Shown: positions 25,827-34,090 of the stretch, one piece after another
Layout of the letters: each line of letters begins with the position of its first letter
Position numbering within the stretch: the first letter of the stretch is position 1
Assembly: GCF_028737255.1 (NCBI RefSeq)
Contig: NZ_JAQZAN010000001.1
Span: forward strand, 186,001 to 250,000
Length of the DNA: 64,000 nt
Reading direction: 5' to 3'
From: Actinomycetospora straminea
Lineage (GTDB): Bacteria; Actinomycetota; Actinomycetes; Mycobacteriales; Pseudonocardiaceae
Made by a program: the position numbers and the translations under genes
The notes under the pieces: model-generated
Database searches by the model: none
What the model saw: the letters and a program-made list of their open reading frames with translations, nothing else
What the model was told of the DNA's origin: nothing

Positions 25827-26785
25827 TGCCGCGCCTGCAGTTTGCGTTCATCGCCGCAATGGTCATCATGGTCATCCTCTCGACCGGGTGTGCATACGCC
25901 GACCCCGGCGCGGAAGCGCGTGTGCCCTTCGGTGCCTTCCTCGGCTCGGATGCGGAGGGAGTCGAGGCGTTCGACGGCTACGACCGCTGGTTGGGAGAGG
26001 ACGCTGAACAACCGACGGTCGGTCACACCTACTTGCCGGGCCACCAGTGGTCCGACATAGAGGACCCGGAGCTGTACGTCGGCCCCTGGGCGACGTGGGC
26101 TCGCCAGGAGGCCTCGCGGCAGCTGGTGGTCAACGTTCCCCTCCTCGTCCCGAACGAGCCTCCGCTAGAGGCCGGCGAGGTCGAGGACCTCCTCGAGCGG
26201 GGCGTACAGGGGGAGTTCGACCAGAGCTTCACTCGATTGGGGGAGAGGCTGGTCGATCTCGGTGCGGAGCGCGCCATCCTGGTGCTCGGCTGGGAGATGA
26301 ACGGATCGACCTATACGCACAGGTGCTCGCCCGAGCCAGAAGCGTGGAAGAAGTACTGGCGATCGGTCGTTGCCGCCCTGCGGTCCGTGCCCGGGCAGGA
26401 GTTCCGCTTCGACTACACGGCGAGCCGTGGTACGGACTCGATCTCGTGGACGCGGTGCTATCCCGGTGATGATGTCGTCGACATCATCGGCATGGACTCG
26501 TACGACCAGGAACCGGGATCGTCGTTCACCGACTACAGGGATCAGCCGGACGGGTTGGCCGACCACGCAGCTTTCGCTCGTGAACGCGGGAAGCCGGTCT
26601 CCTTCCCGGAGTGGGGACTCTCCGAGGAGCACGGCGACAGGCCCGAGTTCGTGCGCGCGATGCTCGAGTGGATGGAAGACCAGCCGACGGTCTACCAAAC
26701 CATCACGGACTATTGTCCGCACGGTGTCTACCAGTGCGATGCGCACCCTGATTCAGCTGCCACGTACCTCGAACACTATCGCTAG
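25826..26785 (+). CDS. GH26-like glycoside hydrolase lipoprotein
   Basis: 319 aa. The lipobox ILSTGC ends the signal peptide (Cys at about residue 22). The TIM-barrel shows FGAFLGSD near 35, a strand-4 LVLGWEMNGSTYTH whose Glu matches the GH26 acid/base, and KPVSFPEWGLS whose Glu matches the nucleophile. GH26 enzymes cut beta-mannans or mixed glucans; those in exopolysaccharide loci are thought to trim or release polymer. The ATG overlaps the upstream stop (TGATG), so it is coupled to the ATP-grasp gene. It converges on the Wzz-like gene after about 36 bases. Confidence 0.85.
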   Translation: MPRLQFAFIAAMVIMVILSTGCAYADPGAEARVPFGAFLGSDAEGVEAFDGYDRWLGEDAEQPTVGHTYLPGHQWSDIEDPELYVGPWATWARQEASRQLVVNVPLLVPNEPPLEAGEVEDLLERGVQGEFDQSFTRLGERLVDLGAERAILVLGWEMNGSTYTHRCSPEPEAWKKYWRSVVAALRSVPGQEFRFDYTASRGTDSISWTRCYPGDDVVDIIGMDSYDQEPGSSFTDYRDQPDGLADHAAFARERGKPVSFPEWGLSEEHGDRPEFVRAMLEWMEDQPTVYQTITDYCPHGVYQCDAHPDSAATYLEHYR

Positions 26786-26821
26786 CGGTGAGCATCGAGC
26801 CCCATATCAAGGCGCGGCCAG

Positions 26822-27673
26822 TCACCGTCGTCGATCCCGACGGGGTTGAGGCGTCGGTGTCCCCGGGCCGAGCGGCGGCTTCCGGGCCTCCGCCGTTACC
26901 GGGATGTCCCGGACCGTCGTCTCGTCGGCCGCGTGCGACCGCTGACGTGCTTCGACGTGAAACGTGGACGCCGCCTCGGCGCGTTGATCGTGCTGATGGT
27001 CGGCACGGCCGTCGCTGACCGCGCCGGCGGGGTCACCGGCGGGCTCGTCGGCCGTTCGCCGCCTGGTCGATCCACTCGTTAGCGTGCGCAGAGCGGCCGG
27101 TAGGGGGTACCTGTCTGCGCCTGCGGCCAGCGCGAGGATGCCCAGCAACAACCCCGCCGCGGCGCCCACGGCGACGCAGGCCACCACTCCGGCCGAGGCC
27201 GGATCGGTCGGCGCCGAGGCTCGGCCGAAGATGGACAGCCGAACGCCGGTATCAGCGATCTTCGAGTTCCCAAAGTCCACGAACGCCCCGGCCACGGCAT
27301 TCGCCTCCCGCGCCGACTGCCCCGCGTCACGCGCCGTGCTGATGATCTCGATCAACGGGGCGTCGGGCGATGTCGCAGCCGTTACGCGACGCTGGAGATC
27401 GGCGGCGGAGCTTCCGGATGCCCGCGACGCAACGTCGATCACCTGCGGGTCCGTGGCAATCCTGCCGTAGGCCTGTGTGAATCCGGTGGCCAGCTCCGTG
27501 TTCTGGGCGAGGATCGGCGTGACGGCCACATAACTCGACGCCTGGAAGAGTCGAGGTACGGAGGCGTAGTAAACAGCCCCGGCCGCCGCTCCGATGATGA
27601 ACATGATCAGGGCGATGCTGACTCGACCGAGCAGGCTGGCCCTGCCGACACGGGCTTCTCCGGCGGGCGACAT
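26822..27673 (-). CDS. Wzz/YveK-like chain-length or capsule co-polymerase protein (module A)
   Basis: About 283 aa. A first TM near residues 17-37, an extracytoplasmic loop with SVPRLFQASSYVAVTPI typical of Wzz-type proteins, and a second TM near 165-187 (GVVACVAVGAAAGLLLGILAL). The cytoplasmic tail is hydrophilic and lacks a Walker A, so no tyrosine-kinase domain is fused. The start may be this ATG or the one at 27688. It follows the broken glycosyltransferase on the same strand (TGA-GG-ATG) and is the last gene of the - strand operon. It probably sets polymer length with the Wzy-like protein. Confidence 0.8.
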   Translation of the reverse strand: MSPAGEARVGRASLLGRVSIALIMFIIGAAAGAVYYASVPRLFQASSYVAVTPILAQNTELATGFTQAYGRIATDPQVIDVASRASGSSAADLQRRVTAATSPDAPLIEIISTARDAGQSAREANAVAGAFVDFGNSKIADTGVRLSIFGRASAPTDPASAGVVACVAVGAAAGLLLGILALAAGADRYPLPAALRTLTSGSTRRRTADEPAGDPAGAVSDGRADHQHDQRAEAASTFHVEARQRSHAADETTVRDIPVTAEARKPPLGPGTPTPQPRRDRRR

Positions 27674-27675
27674 CC

Positions 27676-28467
27676 TCACCTGCTCCATTCTTCGTCGGGG
27701 GAGTATAGGCGCTCGATCTCGCTCACGATACGCTGGATCTCGCACACGTCGACGATCGGCCAGGGAGCGCGGGCTGGGGCGGCGAGGAATTTACGAATCG
27801 CGAGGACGCCGTCGACGGCCTCGACGAAGCATTCGACACTGTGCTCTGTCTTGCGTGCACACGGTCCGAAGGCATCGGCTCTCTCCTCGAGGGCCGGGCA
27901 TGGGGCGTAGACGACCGGGAGGCCGAAGGCGAGTAGTTCAATGATCGCGAGCCCGTAGGTCTCCTCGGGGCTCGGTGACGCCAGGATGTCGGCGGCAGGG
28001 AGCAGCCCCGGCACGTCGGAGACCTCGCCGGTGAAGTGCACCCTGTCGGCGATCCCGAACTCTCGCGCCGCACGGCGGAGCTCACCCTCGGCGGAACCGG
28101 AGCCGATCAACAGGGCCTCAGTGGTCGGGCGTTTCGCGATCGCCTCGAGCAGGACATCGAATCGCTGTCCCGACACGAGACGCCCGCACCCGGCGACGAG
28201 GGGAGTGGTGAACAGGAGGGTGTGGGCGCCGTCGTACCGAACTGATCGGATCAGCCTCACGTGGCACACCCGAGCGCGTGGAGATCGTGGTTCGACCGCA
28301 TCGCGATGTCGATGACGGGGGTCCCGCGTGCGGCGATGGCTTTGGCGACTGGTCCCGCGTTGATCAGCATCGCGGCCTCGCACAGCACGTGTGTGTGCGC
28401 ACAGCAACCGGAGTTCCTGCTCGGCGTCTACTGCCGCGAAGCCCGTGATCACGCGGATGACCTTCGC
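27676..28467 (-). pseudogene. Broken GT4 glycosyltransferase, degenerate copy of 31219-32328
   Basis: The first part matches the intact enzyme (VITG.AA...EQ.LRLLCAH), but the start codon equivalent is GCG (28467-28465) instead of GTG. After LLCAHT the frame shifts; the neighbouring frame then continues the match (AIAARGTPVIDIAMRSNHD) and runs into stops. The frame returns at RYDGAHTLLF, and about 110 codons present in the intact copy are missing before TPLVAGCGRLVSG. From there the C-terminal GT-B half (FTGEVSDVPGLLPAADILASPSPEETYGLAIIE) is open to the stop. It cannot make a working transferase. The flanking deacetylase copy upstream is intact. Confidence 0.88.
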
Positions 28468-29192
28468 CAGGTCGTCCCCCTCGCGCGCCAGTACTCGAAG
28501 TGCAGGCGCTTGCCGAGCAACCGCAGCGGCCCGTCCACGTCGCCGATGTATGTCCTTGGTACGGCGAAGGTTCCATTGGCGCCCGGTTGATGCTTTACAG
28601 CACTGGCGTGCTGGTAACCCGCCGCCCGCACCGCGTTGACCTCACGGCTCGTGACGTCGCCGTAGGGGTAGGCGAACCCGGTCACCCTGGACCGGATCAC
28701 GTCCTCGAGGATTGCGCGGCTCTCCGTCACTTCGCGATGCACCTCGTCTGGCTCGAGCGCGGGCAGGTGCGCGTGCGAGAGGGTGTGCGAGCCGACCTCC
28801 ATCCCGCTCAGCTCCACCGCCCGCGCTTGGTCCGCGTTCATGATCCTTTTGCGCGGGGCGTCCCGATCCCACTCATTGCTCAGAGCGAGCCGTCCTGCGA
28901 CGACGTACACCGTGGCGGTGAACCCGAACCGCTGGAGGATCGGCACGGCGTTCGTGACGAAGTCGCTGTATCCGTCGTCGAAGGTCAACCCAACTAGTCG
29001 TGCGCGAGAGCGGGACGACAACAGGTCCCGCATGCTCACGCCGCGCAGCCCGGCTCGCGCGAGAGCGCGCATCTGCTCTTCGAACCGGCCGGGGTTCACC
29101 GTGATCTTGTGCGGATCGCTGACGTACTCGTCCACCGAGTGGTACATCCACACCCACGGTGCTCGCGGCGCAGACCTCGGGCATTGCTTCAT
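28449..29192 (-). CDS. Polysaccharide deacetylase (NodB/CE4), intact copy
   Basis: 247 aa. Metal and catalytic motifs are complete: TFDDG at 70-74, HTLSH at 136-140 and AYPYG near 172. There is no obvious signal peptide, so it may act on a cytoplasmic or lipid-linked sugar, or use non-classical placement. The ATG overlaps the upstream stop of the ligase (ATGA). Compared with its duplicate at 32,325 the stop is lost by a TGA to CGA change and the protein runs on for a few residues (WRRSSA). CE4 enzymes remove N-acetyl or O-acetyl groups from sugars. Confidence 0.87.
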   Translation of the reverse strand: MKQCPRSAPRAPWVWMYHSVDEYVSDPHKITVNPGRFEEQMRALARAGLRGVSMRDLLSSRSRARLVGLTFDDGYSDFVTNAVPILQRFGFTATVYVVAGRLALSNEWDRDAPRKRIMNADQARAVELSGMEVGSHTLSHAHLPALEPDEVHREVTESRAILEDVIRSRVTGFAYPYGDVTSREVNAVRAAGYQHASAVKHQPGANGTFAVPRTYIGDVDGPLRLLGKRLHFEYWRARGTTWRRSSA

Positions 29193-30754
29193 CGAGTCGC
29201 CCTCCACCGGGGTTCGGCCTGACGGTGCCCTGCTTGATCGACGCTCTTGGTCCCGAAGGAGTGCTTGACGGTGAGGCCGACGACGACGGCGATGACGGCG
29301 CTGTTCGGTCCTCCGATGTCCCCGTACACGAACGTGACGAGTACGAAGACCGACATACCAAAGGTTACCGACTGCATGATCGATGGCCGAACGAGCGTTC
29401 CCCGGATCCTGCGCCACAGCAGGACGATCGGTGGACCGACCAGGAGGGCGCCCACGGCGAGGGCGCCGATCACGCCCTGCTCAGCGAGGACGAGCAAGTA
29501 CATGTTGTGGGGACTGAGCAGCTGCTGACGATGGAAGCCCTGCCCCACCTGCTCCGTGTCGCTCGACGACGACAAGCTCAACGGGGCCTCGGTGTCCCGA
29601 TACTCAGGGAAGCTCCGTATCCCCACCCCGCTCACGGGCTGGCGCATCCACATGTCGAGCGCGGCGCCCCACAAAGAATACCGGTCGATGACGGACTGGT
29701 CGGCACGTTCCGACGTCGAGGCGGTGATCGAGACCAAGCGCGCACCGACTCCGCCCTCGTCTTGGTCGAGCGTGCCGGGGGTCGCGGTGAGGACGGCGAT
29801 TGCCGCGACGCACACAGCCGTCACGGCGCTGGTCAGGAGGACGCGAGGCCGGGCGAGCGCCGTGACGGCGACGGCGGCCACAATCACGCCGATCAGTGAC
29901 CCGCGGCTGAACGAGACCAGGAGCGGCGCGACGAGTCCGAGAGCGGTGACGAGCGCGATCCAACGCACCCAAGGACGGTCGGTACGGAGCGCGACGCCAA
30001 GTGCGGCGACCAGCCCGAGGCCCACCACCGTCGACATGCTGATCACGTTGGACGCGCCGAAGGTGCCGGTGGCTCGGACGGGGTTGCCGTCGTACGACGC
30101 TCCCGTCCCGGTGAGGTACTGGTTCAGGCCGATCGCCCCCTGGAAGACGGCCATCCCGACGAAGGCGCCCGTGATGACCCGGTCGTCGACGCAGTCCCGG
30201 TGGACGATCAGTACCGCGGCGGGGACGAGCACGAATAGCTGCATCCATCGGAGGTAGCCGATGAAGCTCTCGCTTGTGTCGGTCGATGCCAGCACCGACG
30301 CGCTCGTCGCGATCGCGACGGCAGCCAGCAGCATCGCCGGGCGAACACCGAGCGCTGGTCGGCCGGACCGGAACGCGAGGACGGCCGCGAGAATGACGAG
30401 CACGACGGTGAGGCCGTCACCGAACGTCGCTCCGAAGGCGTCCTCGCCGGCCACGCTGACCTCGTAGCTCGCTCCGAAGATAACGGCCGCGACCACGAGA
30501 CTCGGCCGGCGGAACTGGGTCGCGCGGACGAGGGCGCGCCGGGACGACGTCGGTGTGCGAGCACTCACTTCCGACGCCGCGATGTCTTCCTTTGCGACCC
30601 GGAGGTCCGTGGTCACGGACTCGGCAGTGTTCGAGGAGCAGGCCAGGGAGCCGGGGGGCTCCCCACGGTGGCGGAGGTTCACGAGGGCACGGCCCGCGGC
30701 GGAGCTGCTCACCTGCTTCGGGGACCGCTTGCCCGTCGCACGCCACATGTCCAT
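29189..30754 (-). CDS. O-antigen ligase/Wzy-like polymerase (module A)
   Basis: About 521 aa; the start is uncertain because the open frame continues to 31,093 without homology. About 11-12 membrane helices are visible, with the large periplasmic loop typical of the Wzy_C/O-antigen ligase family between about 365 and 435 (YSLWGAALDMWMRQPVSGVGIRSF, in part; then LLSPHNMYLLVLAEQGVIG). The His in SPHNMYL matches the conserved ligase His. It polymerises or transfers lipid-linked repeat units on the outer face of the membrane. It overlaps the deacetylase by ATGA. In the duplicated copy of this unit (32.3-33.9 kb) the gene is absent. Confidence 0.82.
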   Translation of the reverse strand: MDMWRATGKRSPKQVSSSAAGRALVNLRHRGEPPGSLACSSNTAESVTTDLRVAKEDIAASEVSARTPTSSRRALVRATQFRRPSLVVAAVIFGASYEVSVAGEDAFGATFGDGLTVVLVILAAVLAFRSGRPALGVRPAMLLAAVAIATSASVLASTDTSESFIGYLRWMQLFVLVPAAVLIVHRDCVDDRVITGAFVGMAVFQGAIGLNQYLTGTGASYDGNPVRATGTFGASNVISMSTVVGLGLVAALGVALRTDRPWVRWIALVTALGLVAPLLVSFSRGSLIGVIVAAVAVTALARPRVLLTSAVTAVCVAAIAVLTATPGTLDQDEGGVGARLVSITASTSERADQSVIDRYSLWGAALDMWMRQPVSGVGIRSFPEYRDTEAPLSLSSSSDTEQVGQGFHRQQLLSPHNMYLLVLAEQGVIGALAVGALLVGPPIVLLWRRIRGTLVRPSIMQSVTFGMSVFVLVTFVYGDIGGPNSAVIAVVVGLTVKHSFGTKSVDQAGHRQAEPRWRATR

Positions 30755-30768
30755 GGCGGGCCGTCCGT

Positions 30769-30990
30769 TCACCATCGGGGCCGACCCGAGGTGCCCAGCA
30801 ACCCGTTGTAGACGGCCAGCATGTAATCCCCCCAGGCATCGAGCCCGTGGTGCGCGAGGACGTGGGTGCGCGCTGCCGCACCCTCCCGTTCGACCAGCGC
30901 CGGGTCGCGCAGCCGAGCGACCATTGCAGCGGGGAGCGACCGTACCCCTGGGTCCTCGGCAGCTCCGAGGTCGGTCCCGTCGGTCGACTC
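30769..30990 (-). pseudogene. C-terminal fragment of a GT4 glycosyltransferase, copy of the end of 32838-33944
   Basis: The frame reads AAMVARLRDPALVEREGAAA, then AHHGLDAWGDYMLAVYNGLLG, nearly identical to the C-terminus of the GT at 32,838-33,944. The N-terminal four fifths are missing: upstream of about 30,990 the similarity stops. The fragment ends just before the Wzy-like gene, as the intact GT ends just before the deacetylase remnant, so it marks the edge of the duplicated unit. Confidence 0.82.
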
Positions 30991-31218
30991 GACCTGGAGC
31001 CCCGGCTGCGCCTCGCCGTGCTCGCGCATGCTCCCCCAAGCAGTCACGCGATCGACGTAGGTTGTCGGTCGCCCATTGCGATGAAAACACCAACTAGGCC
31101 GCCGCGACTAGTCCTTCTGCGGCACCCGACTAGGGCTCCTTGGCGACGCACCAGGTCGACGACTCGACCAGGCGGGGGCCTACCCGCCGTGGGCCGCCTC
31201 GTGCGGTGTGCGGCATCT

Positions 31219-32328
31219 TCACCTGTTCGCTTCCCCGGTGAGCGAGTAGAGGCTCTCGATCTGGCTCACGAGACGTCGGATGTCGTACACGTCAACGACC
31301 GGCCATGCCGTGCGAGAAGACGCTGTGGCGAGGGGTCCGCGAACGGCGAGGACGTCGTCGATGGCCTCGGCGAAGCGCTCGGCCGTCGGTTCGGTCCTAC
31401 GGGCCCACGGCCCGAGGGCATCGGCCCTCTCCTCGAGGGCCGGACACGCGGCGTAGACGACCGGGAGGCCGCAGGCAAGTGCTTCGATGATGGCCAGCCC
31501 GTAGGTCTCCTCGGCGCTGGGCGACGCCAGAACGTCCGCCGCCGACAGCAAGCCTGGTACGTCGGAGACCTCGCCGGTGAAGTGCACCCTGTCGGCGATC
31601 CCGAGTTCTCCCGCCGCACGGCGCAGCTCACCCTCGGCGGGACCGGACCCGATCAACAGCGCCTCGTGGGTCCGGTACTTCGCGACCGCCTCGAGCAGGA
31701 CTTCAAAGCGCTTTCCCGATACGAGGCGCCCGCACCCCGCGACGAGCGGGGTCGCGGGGCCGATCCCGAGCTCGGCGCGCACCTCGGCCCGACGACGCGC
31801 CGAGAACCGCAGCTCAGCCGAGTCGATGCCGTTGGGGACGACCGTCACCTTCGAGGCCGGGATGCCCCAGCTGAGCATGATGTCGGCAGTGTGGCGCGAC
31901 ACTGCAATCGTCCGGTCACCGAGGCTTTCGCCGAACCTGTAGAGGGTGCGGATCCCGCGTCGAGACACGGGTCGTCCCTCAATGTGGCTCGCGCCCAGCG
32001 AGTGCTCCGTGGCGACGACACGGGGAACGCGGGCGATGCGCGCAGCCAGCCGACCGAAGAGCCCCGCCCGGAACAGGTGGGTGTGGACGCAGTCGTACCG
32101 TCCTGACCGCATGAGCCGCACCAGGCGGCCGAGCGCGCGGATATCGCGGTTCGAGCGCATGCCGATATCGACGACGGGCGTTCCGCCGGCGGCGATCGCT
32201 TCGGCCACCAGACCAGGGTTGGTCAGCACCGCGACCTCGCACTGCACCCCGGAGTGCGCGCACAGCAACCGGAGTTGCTGCTCGGCGCCCCCGGCCGCAA
32301 GGCCTGTGATCACGTGGAGGACCTTCAC
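31219..32328 (-). CDS. GT4-family glycosyltransferase, intact copy
   Basis: 369 aa GT-B fold enzyme. N-terminal MKVLHVITGLAAGGAEQ is typical of GT4 enzymes in lipopolysaccharide and capsule loci. The C-terminal nucleotide-sugar site shows LVAGCGRLVSGKRFEVLLEA (in part), LIGSGPAEGEL and the E-x7-E block in SAEETYGLAIIEAL near 275-290. The start GTG overlaps the stop of the deacetylase remnant (GTGA). It should transfer a sugar to the lipid-linked acceptor in the cytoplasm. A degenerate copy lies at 27,676-28,467. Confidence 0.9.
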   Translation of the reverse strand: MKVLHVITGLAAGGAEQQLRLLCAHSGVQCEVAVLTNPGLVAEAIAAGGTPVVDIGMRSNRDIRALGRLVRLMRSGRYDCVHTHLFRAGLFGRLAARIARVPRVVATEHSLGASHIEGRPVSRRGIRTLYRFGESLGDRTIAVSRHTADIMLSWGIPASKVTVVPNGIDSAELRFSARRRAEVRAELGIGPATPLVAGCGRLVSGKRFEVLLEAVAKYRTHEALLIGSGPAEGELRRAAGELGIADRVHFTGEVSDVPGLLSAADVLASPSAEETYGLAIIEALACGLPVVYAACPALEERADALGPWARRTEPTAERFAEAIDDVLAVRGPLATASSRTAWPVVDVYDIRRLVSQIESLYSLTGEANR

Positions 32329-32790
32329 CGGGTGGTCCCCCGAGCGCGCCTGTACTCGACCCGCGCGCCCTTCGCGAGAGGGCGGAGCGACCCGTCCGCG
32401 TCGCTAACGCCCGTCCTCTGGACGGCGAAGGTCCCCCTGCTGCCTGGCTGTTGCTCGACCGCGCTCGCGTGCACGTCGCCGGCTACCCGGGCCGGGTCGA
32501 CCTCCCGAGGCGTGACCTCGCGGTAGGGGTAAGCGAAATCGGTCACCCGGAAGCGGATCGTGTCCTCGAGGATCGCCCGGCTCTCGATCACGTCGCGGTG
32601 TATCTGGTCGGCGTCCAGCGCCGATAGGTGTGTGTGCGACACGGTTTGCGAACCGACCGCCGTCCCGCCGCGCTCCACCGTCCGCATCTCCTCCGCGCTC
32701 ATAGTGGCTTTCTCAGGTGCGTCCAAACTCCTGCCATCTGCTCACACTCCGTCCAGTAGCGACGTAGACCTTGGCCACTCGCGAGTCGAG
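32325..32790 (-). pseudogene. Truncated polysaccharide deacetylase, degenerate copy of 28449-29192
   Basis: The open 3' part (from about 32,726) matches the C-terminal 60 percent of the intact deacetylase: VGSQTVSHTHLSALDAD, SRAILEDTIRFRVT and FAYPYREVTPREV. Just upstream, in another frame, VAKVYVATGR matches VYVVAGR of the intact copy, so a frameshift separates the two pieces. The N-terminal part with the TFDDG metal motif is gone, and the second motif reads QTVSH with Gln in place of the first His. It cannot be an active CE4 enzyme. Its TGA is still the overlapping start of the intact GT4. Confidence 0.85.
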
Positions 32791-32837
32791 CGTCAGCTTG
32801 TCAAGGCCCAGCCGTCCACCCACCGTCTGGGCTCAGG

Positions 32838-33944
32838 TCAGAGCCGGGCGCCCGGCAACCCGTCGTAGGCGGCCAACATGTGACCTCCCCAGGTCTCGAG
32901 GCCGTGATGCGCAACGACGTGGGCGCGGGCCGCCGCACCCTCCCGTTCGGCCAGCGCCGGGTCGCGCAGCCGAGCGACCACGGCGGCCGCGAGCGAGTCG
33001 GGGTCCTCGCGCGCCACGATCACCCCGCAGCCCTCGGGCACCGTCTCGCGCGCGCCGGCGACGTCGGTCATGACCACACTGCGGGCACCCGCACTGGCCT
33101 CCAGCGGGACGAGCGCCATCCCCTCCCATCGGGATGGCACCACCACCACGTCCGCCGCGGCGTACCAGTCCGCGGGACCCGTGCTGCTGCCCACGAAGTC
33201 GACGCCATCACCGGCGTCGGCAGCCAGCCGATCGCGCCAAGGCCCCTGGCCCACCAGGGCGAGCGAGGCACCGGACAGCTCGCGGCGCACAGAACGCCAA
33301 GCGCGTAGGAGGACGTCCTGGCCTTTCTGCTCGCAGAGCCGACCCACGCAGACCGCCAGCGACCGGTCAGCCGGCAGGCCCAGTCGGCGCCGGGCCTCCG
33401 AACGGTCTCGGGGTGCAAAACGATCCGTGTCAACGGAGTTCGGGACGACGCGCGCCCGGTCACCGAGGCCCACGCCGGCCTCTTCGGCCTGCTCGCGCTC
33501 CGACTCGCTGACGCACACGACGCGGTGCGTCCATCGCAGCGCGGTGCGCTCCCAGGCGACGGTGGCCCGACTGAGGACGTCGGGCACGGCCAGGAAGGAC
33601 CAGGCGTGCGGCTGGAAGACGGTGGGCACGGCCCCGCGGACCGCGAGGCGGCCCACCAGCCCCGCCTTCGAGCTGTGCAGGTGCACCAGGTCGTGGTCGA
33701 GATCTCGCAGAGCACGGCGCAGCCGCCTGACCTCGCCCGGCACGGCCAGGTTCGGGTTGCGGTCGGCAGACCACGGCACGTGCTGGGCACCGGCCTCCAC
33801 CGCCTCGGCGGCGAGCCACCCGTCGGTCGGCGACACGACGACGACACGGCATCCGCGCGCCACCTGGTGTCGGACGAGCGCGACGATGCACCGCGGCACT
33901 CCCTCGGTTGTCGGCTGCGAGACGTGCACAATGCGCGCATTCAC
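32838..33944 (-). CDS. GT4-family glycosyltransferase
   Basis: 368 aa. VNARIVHVSQPTTEGVPRC at the N-terminus and HLHSSKAGLVGRL near 83 match GT4 enzymes. The C-terminal half shows AVCVGRLCEQKGQDVLLRAW (in part), ALVGQGPWRDRL and SRWEGMALVPLEAS with the E-x7-E pair. The GTG start was chosen because AGGA lies about 7 bases upstream and the N-terminal strand begins right there; the frame stays open further without similarity. It is the first glycosyltransferase after the priming enzyme at 34,091, so it may add the second sugar. Confidence 0.88.
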   Translation of the reverse strand: MNARIVHVSQPTTEGVPRCIVALVRHQVARGCRVVVVSPTDGWLAAEAVEAGAQHVPWSADRNPNLAVPGEVRRLRRALRDLDHDLVHLHSSKAGLVGRLAVRGAVPTVFQPHAWSFLAVPDVLSRATVAWERTALRWTHRVVCVSESEREQAEEAGVGLGDRARVVPNSVDTDRFAPRDRSEARRRLGLPADRSLAVCVGRLCEQKGQDVLLRAWRSVRRELSGASLALVGQGPWRDRLAADAGDGVDFVGSSTGPADWYAAADVVVVPSRWEGMALVPLEASAGARSVVMTDVAGARETVPEGCGVIVAREDPDSLAAAVVARLRDPALAEREGAAARAHVVAHHGLETWGGHMLAAYDGLPGARL

Positions 33945-34090
33945 GCGGTCATCCTGCCCGCCGGACCAGCAGCTCGTCGTTCCGGGCGCGCCGAAGCACC
34001 CAGGCGCAGTCCCCGTGCATTGCCCGTTCGCGTACGCGCGTCGGTTCCGCTCTTCCACCCTAAGAGGTGGTCCTCGAGGCGACCGCTCGC

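Noticed and set aside
30775-31093. N-terminal extension of the module A polymerase frame
   Set aside because: It overlaps the glycosyltransferase fragment, which matches a real protein in another frame; the extension has no similarity to ligases.
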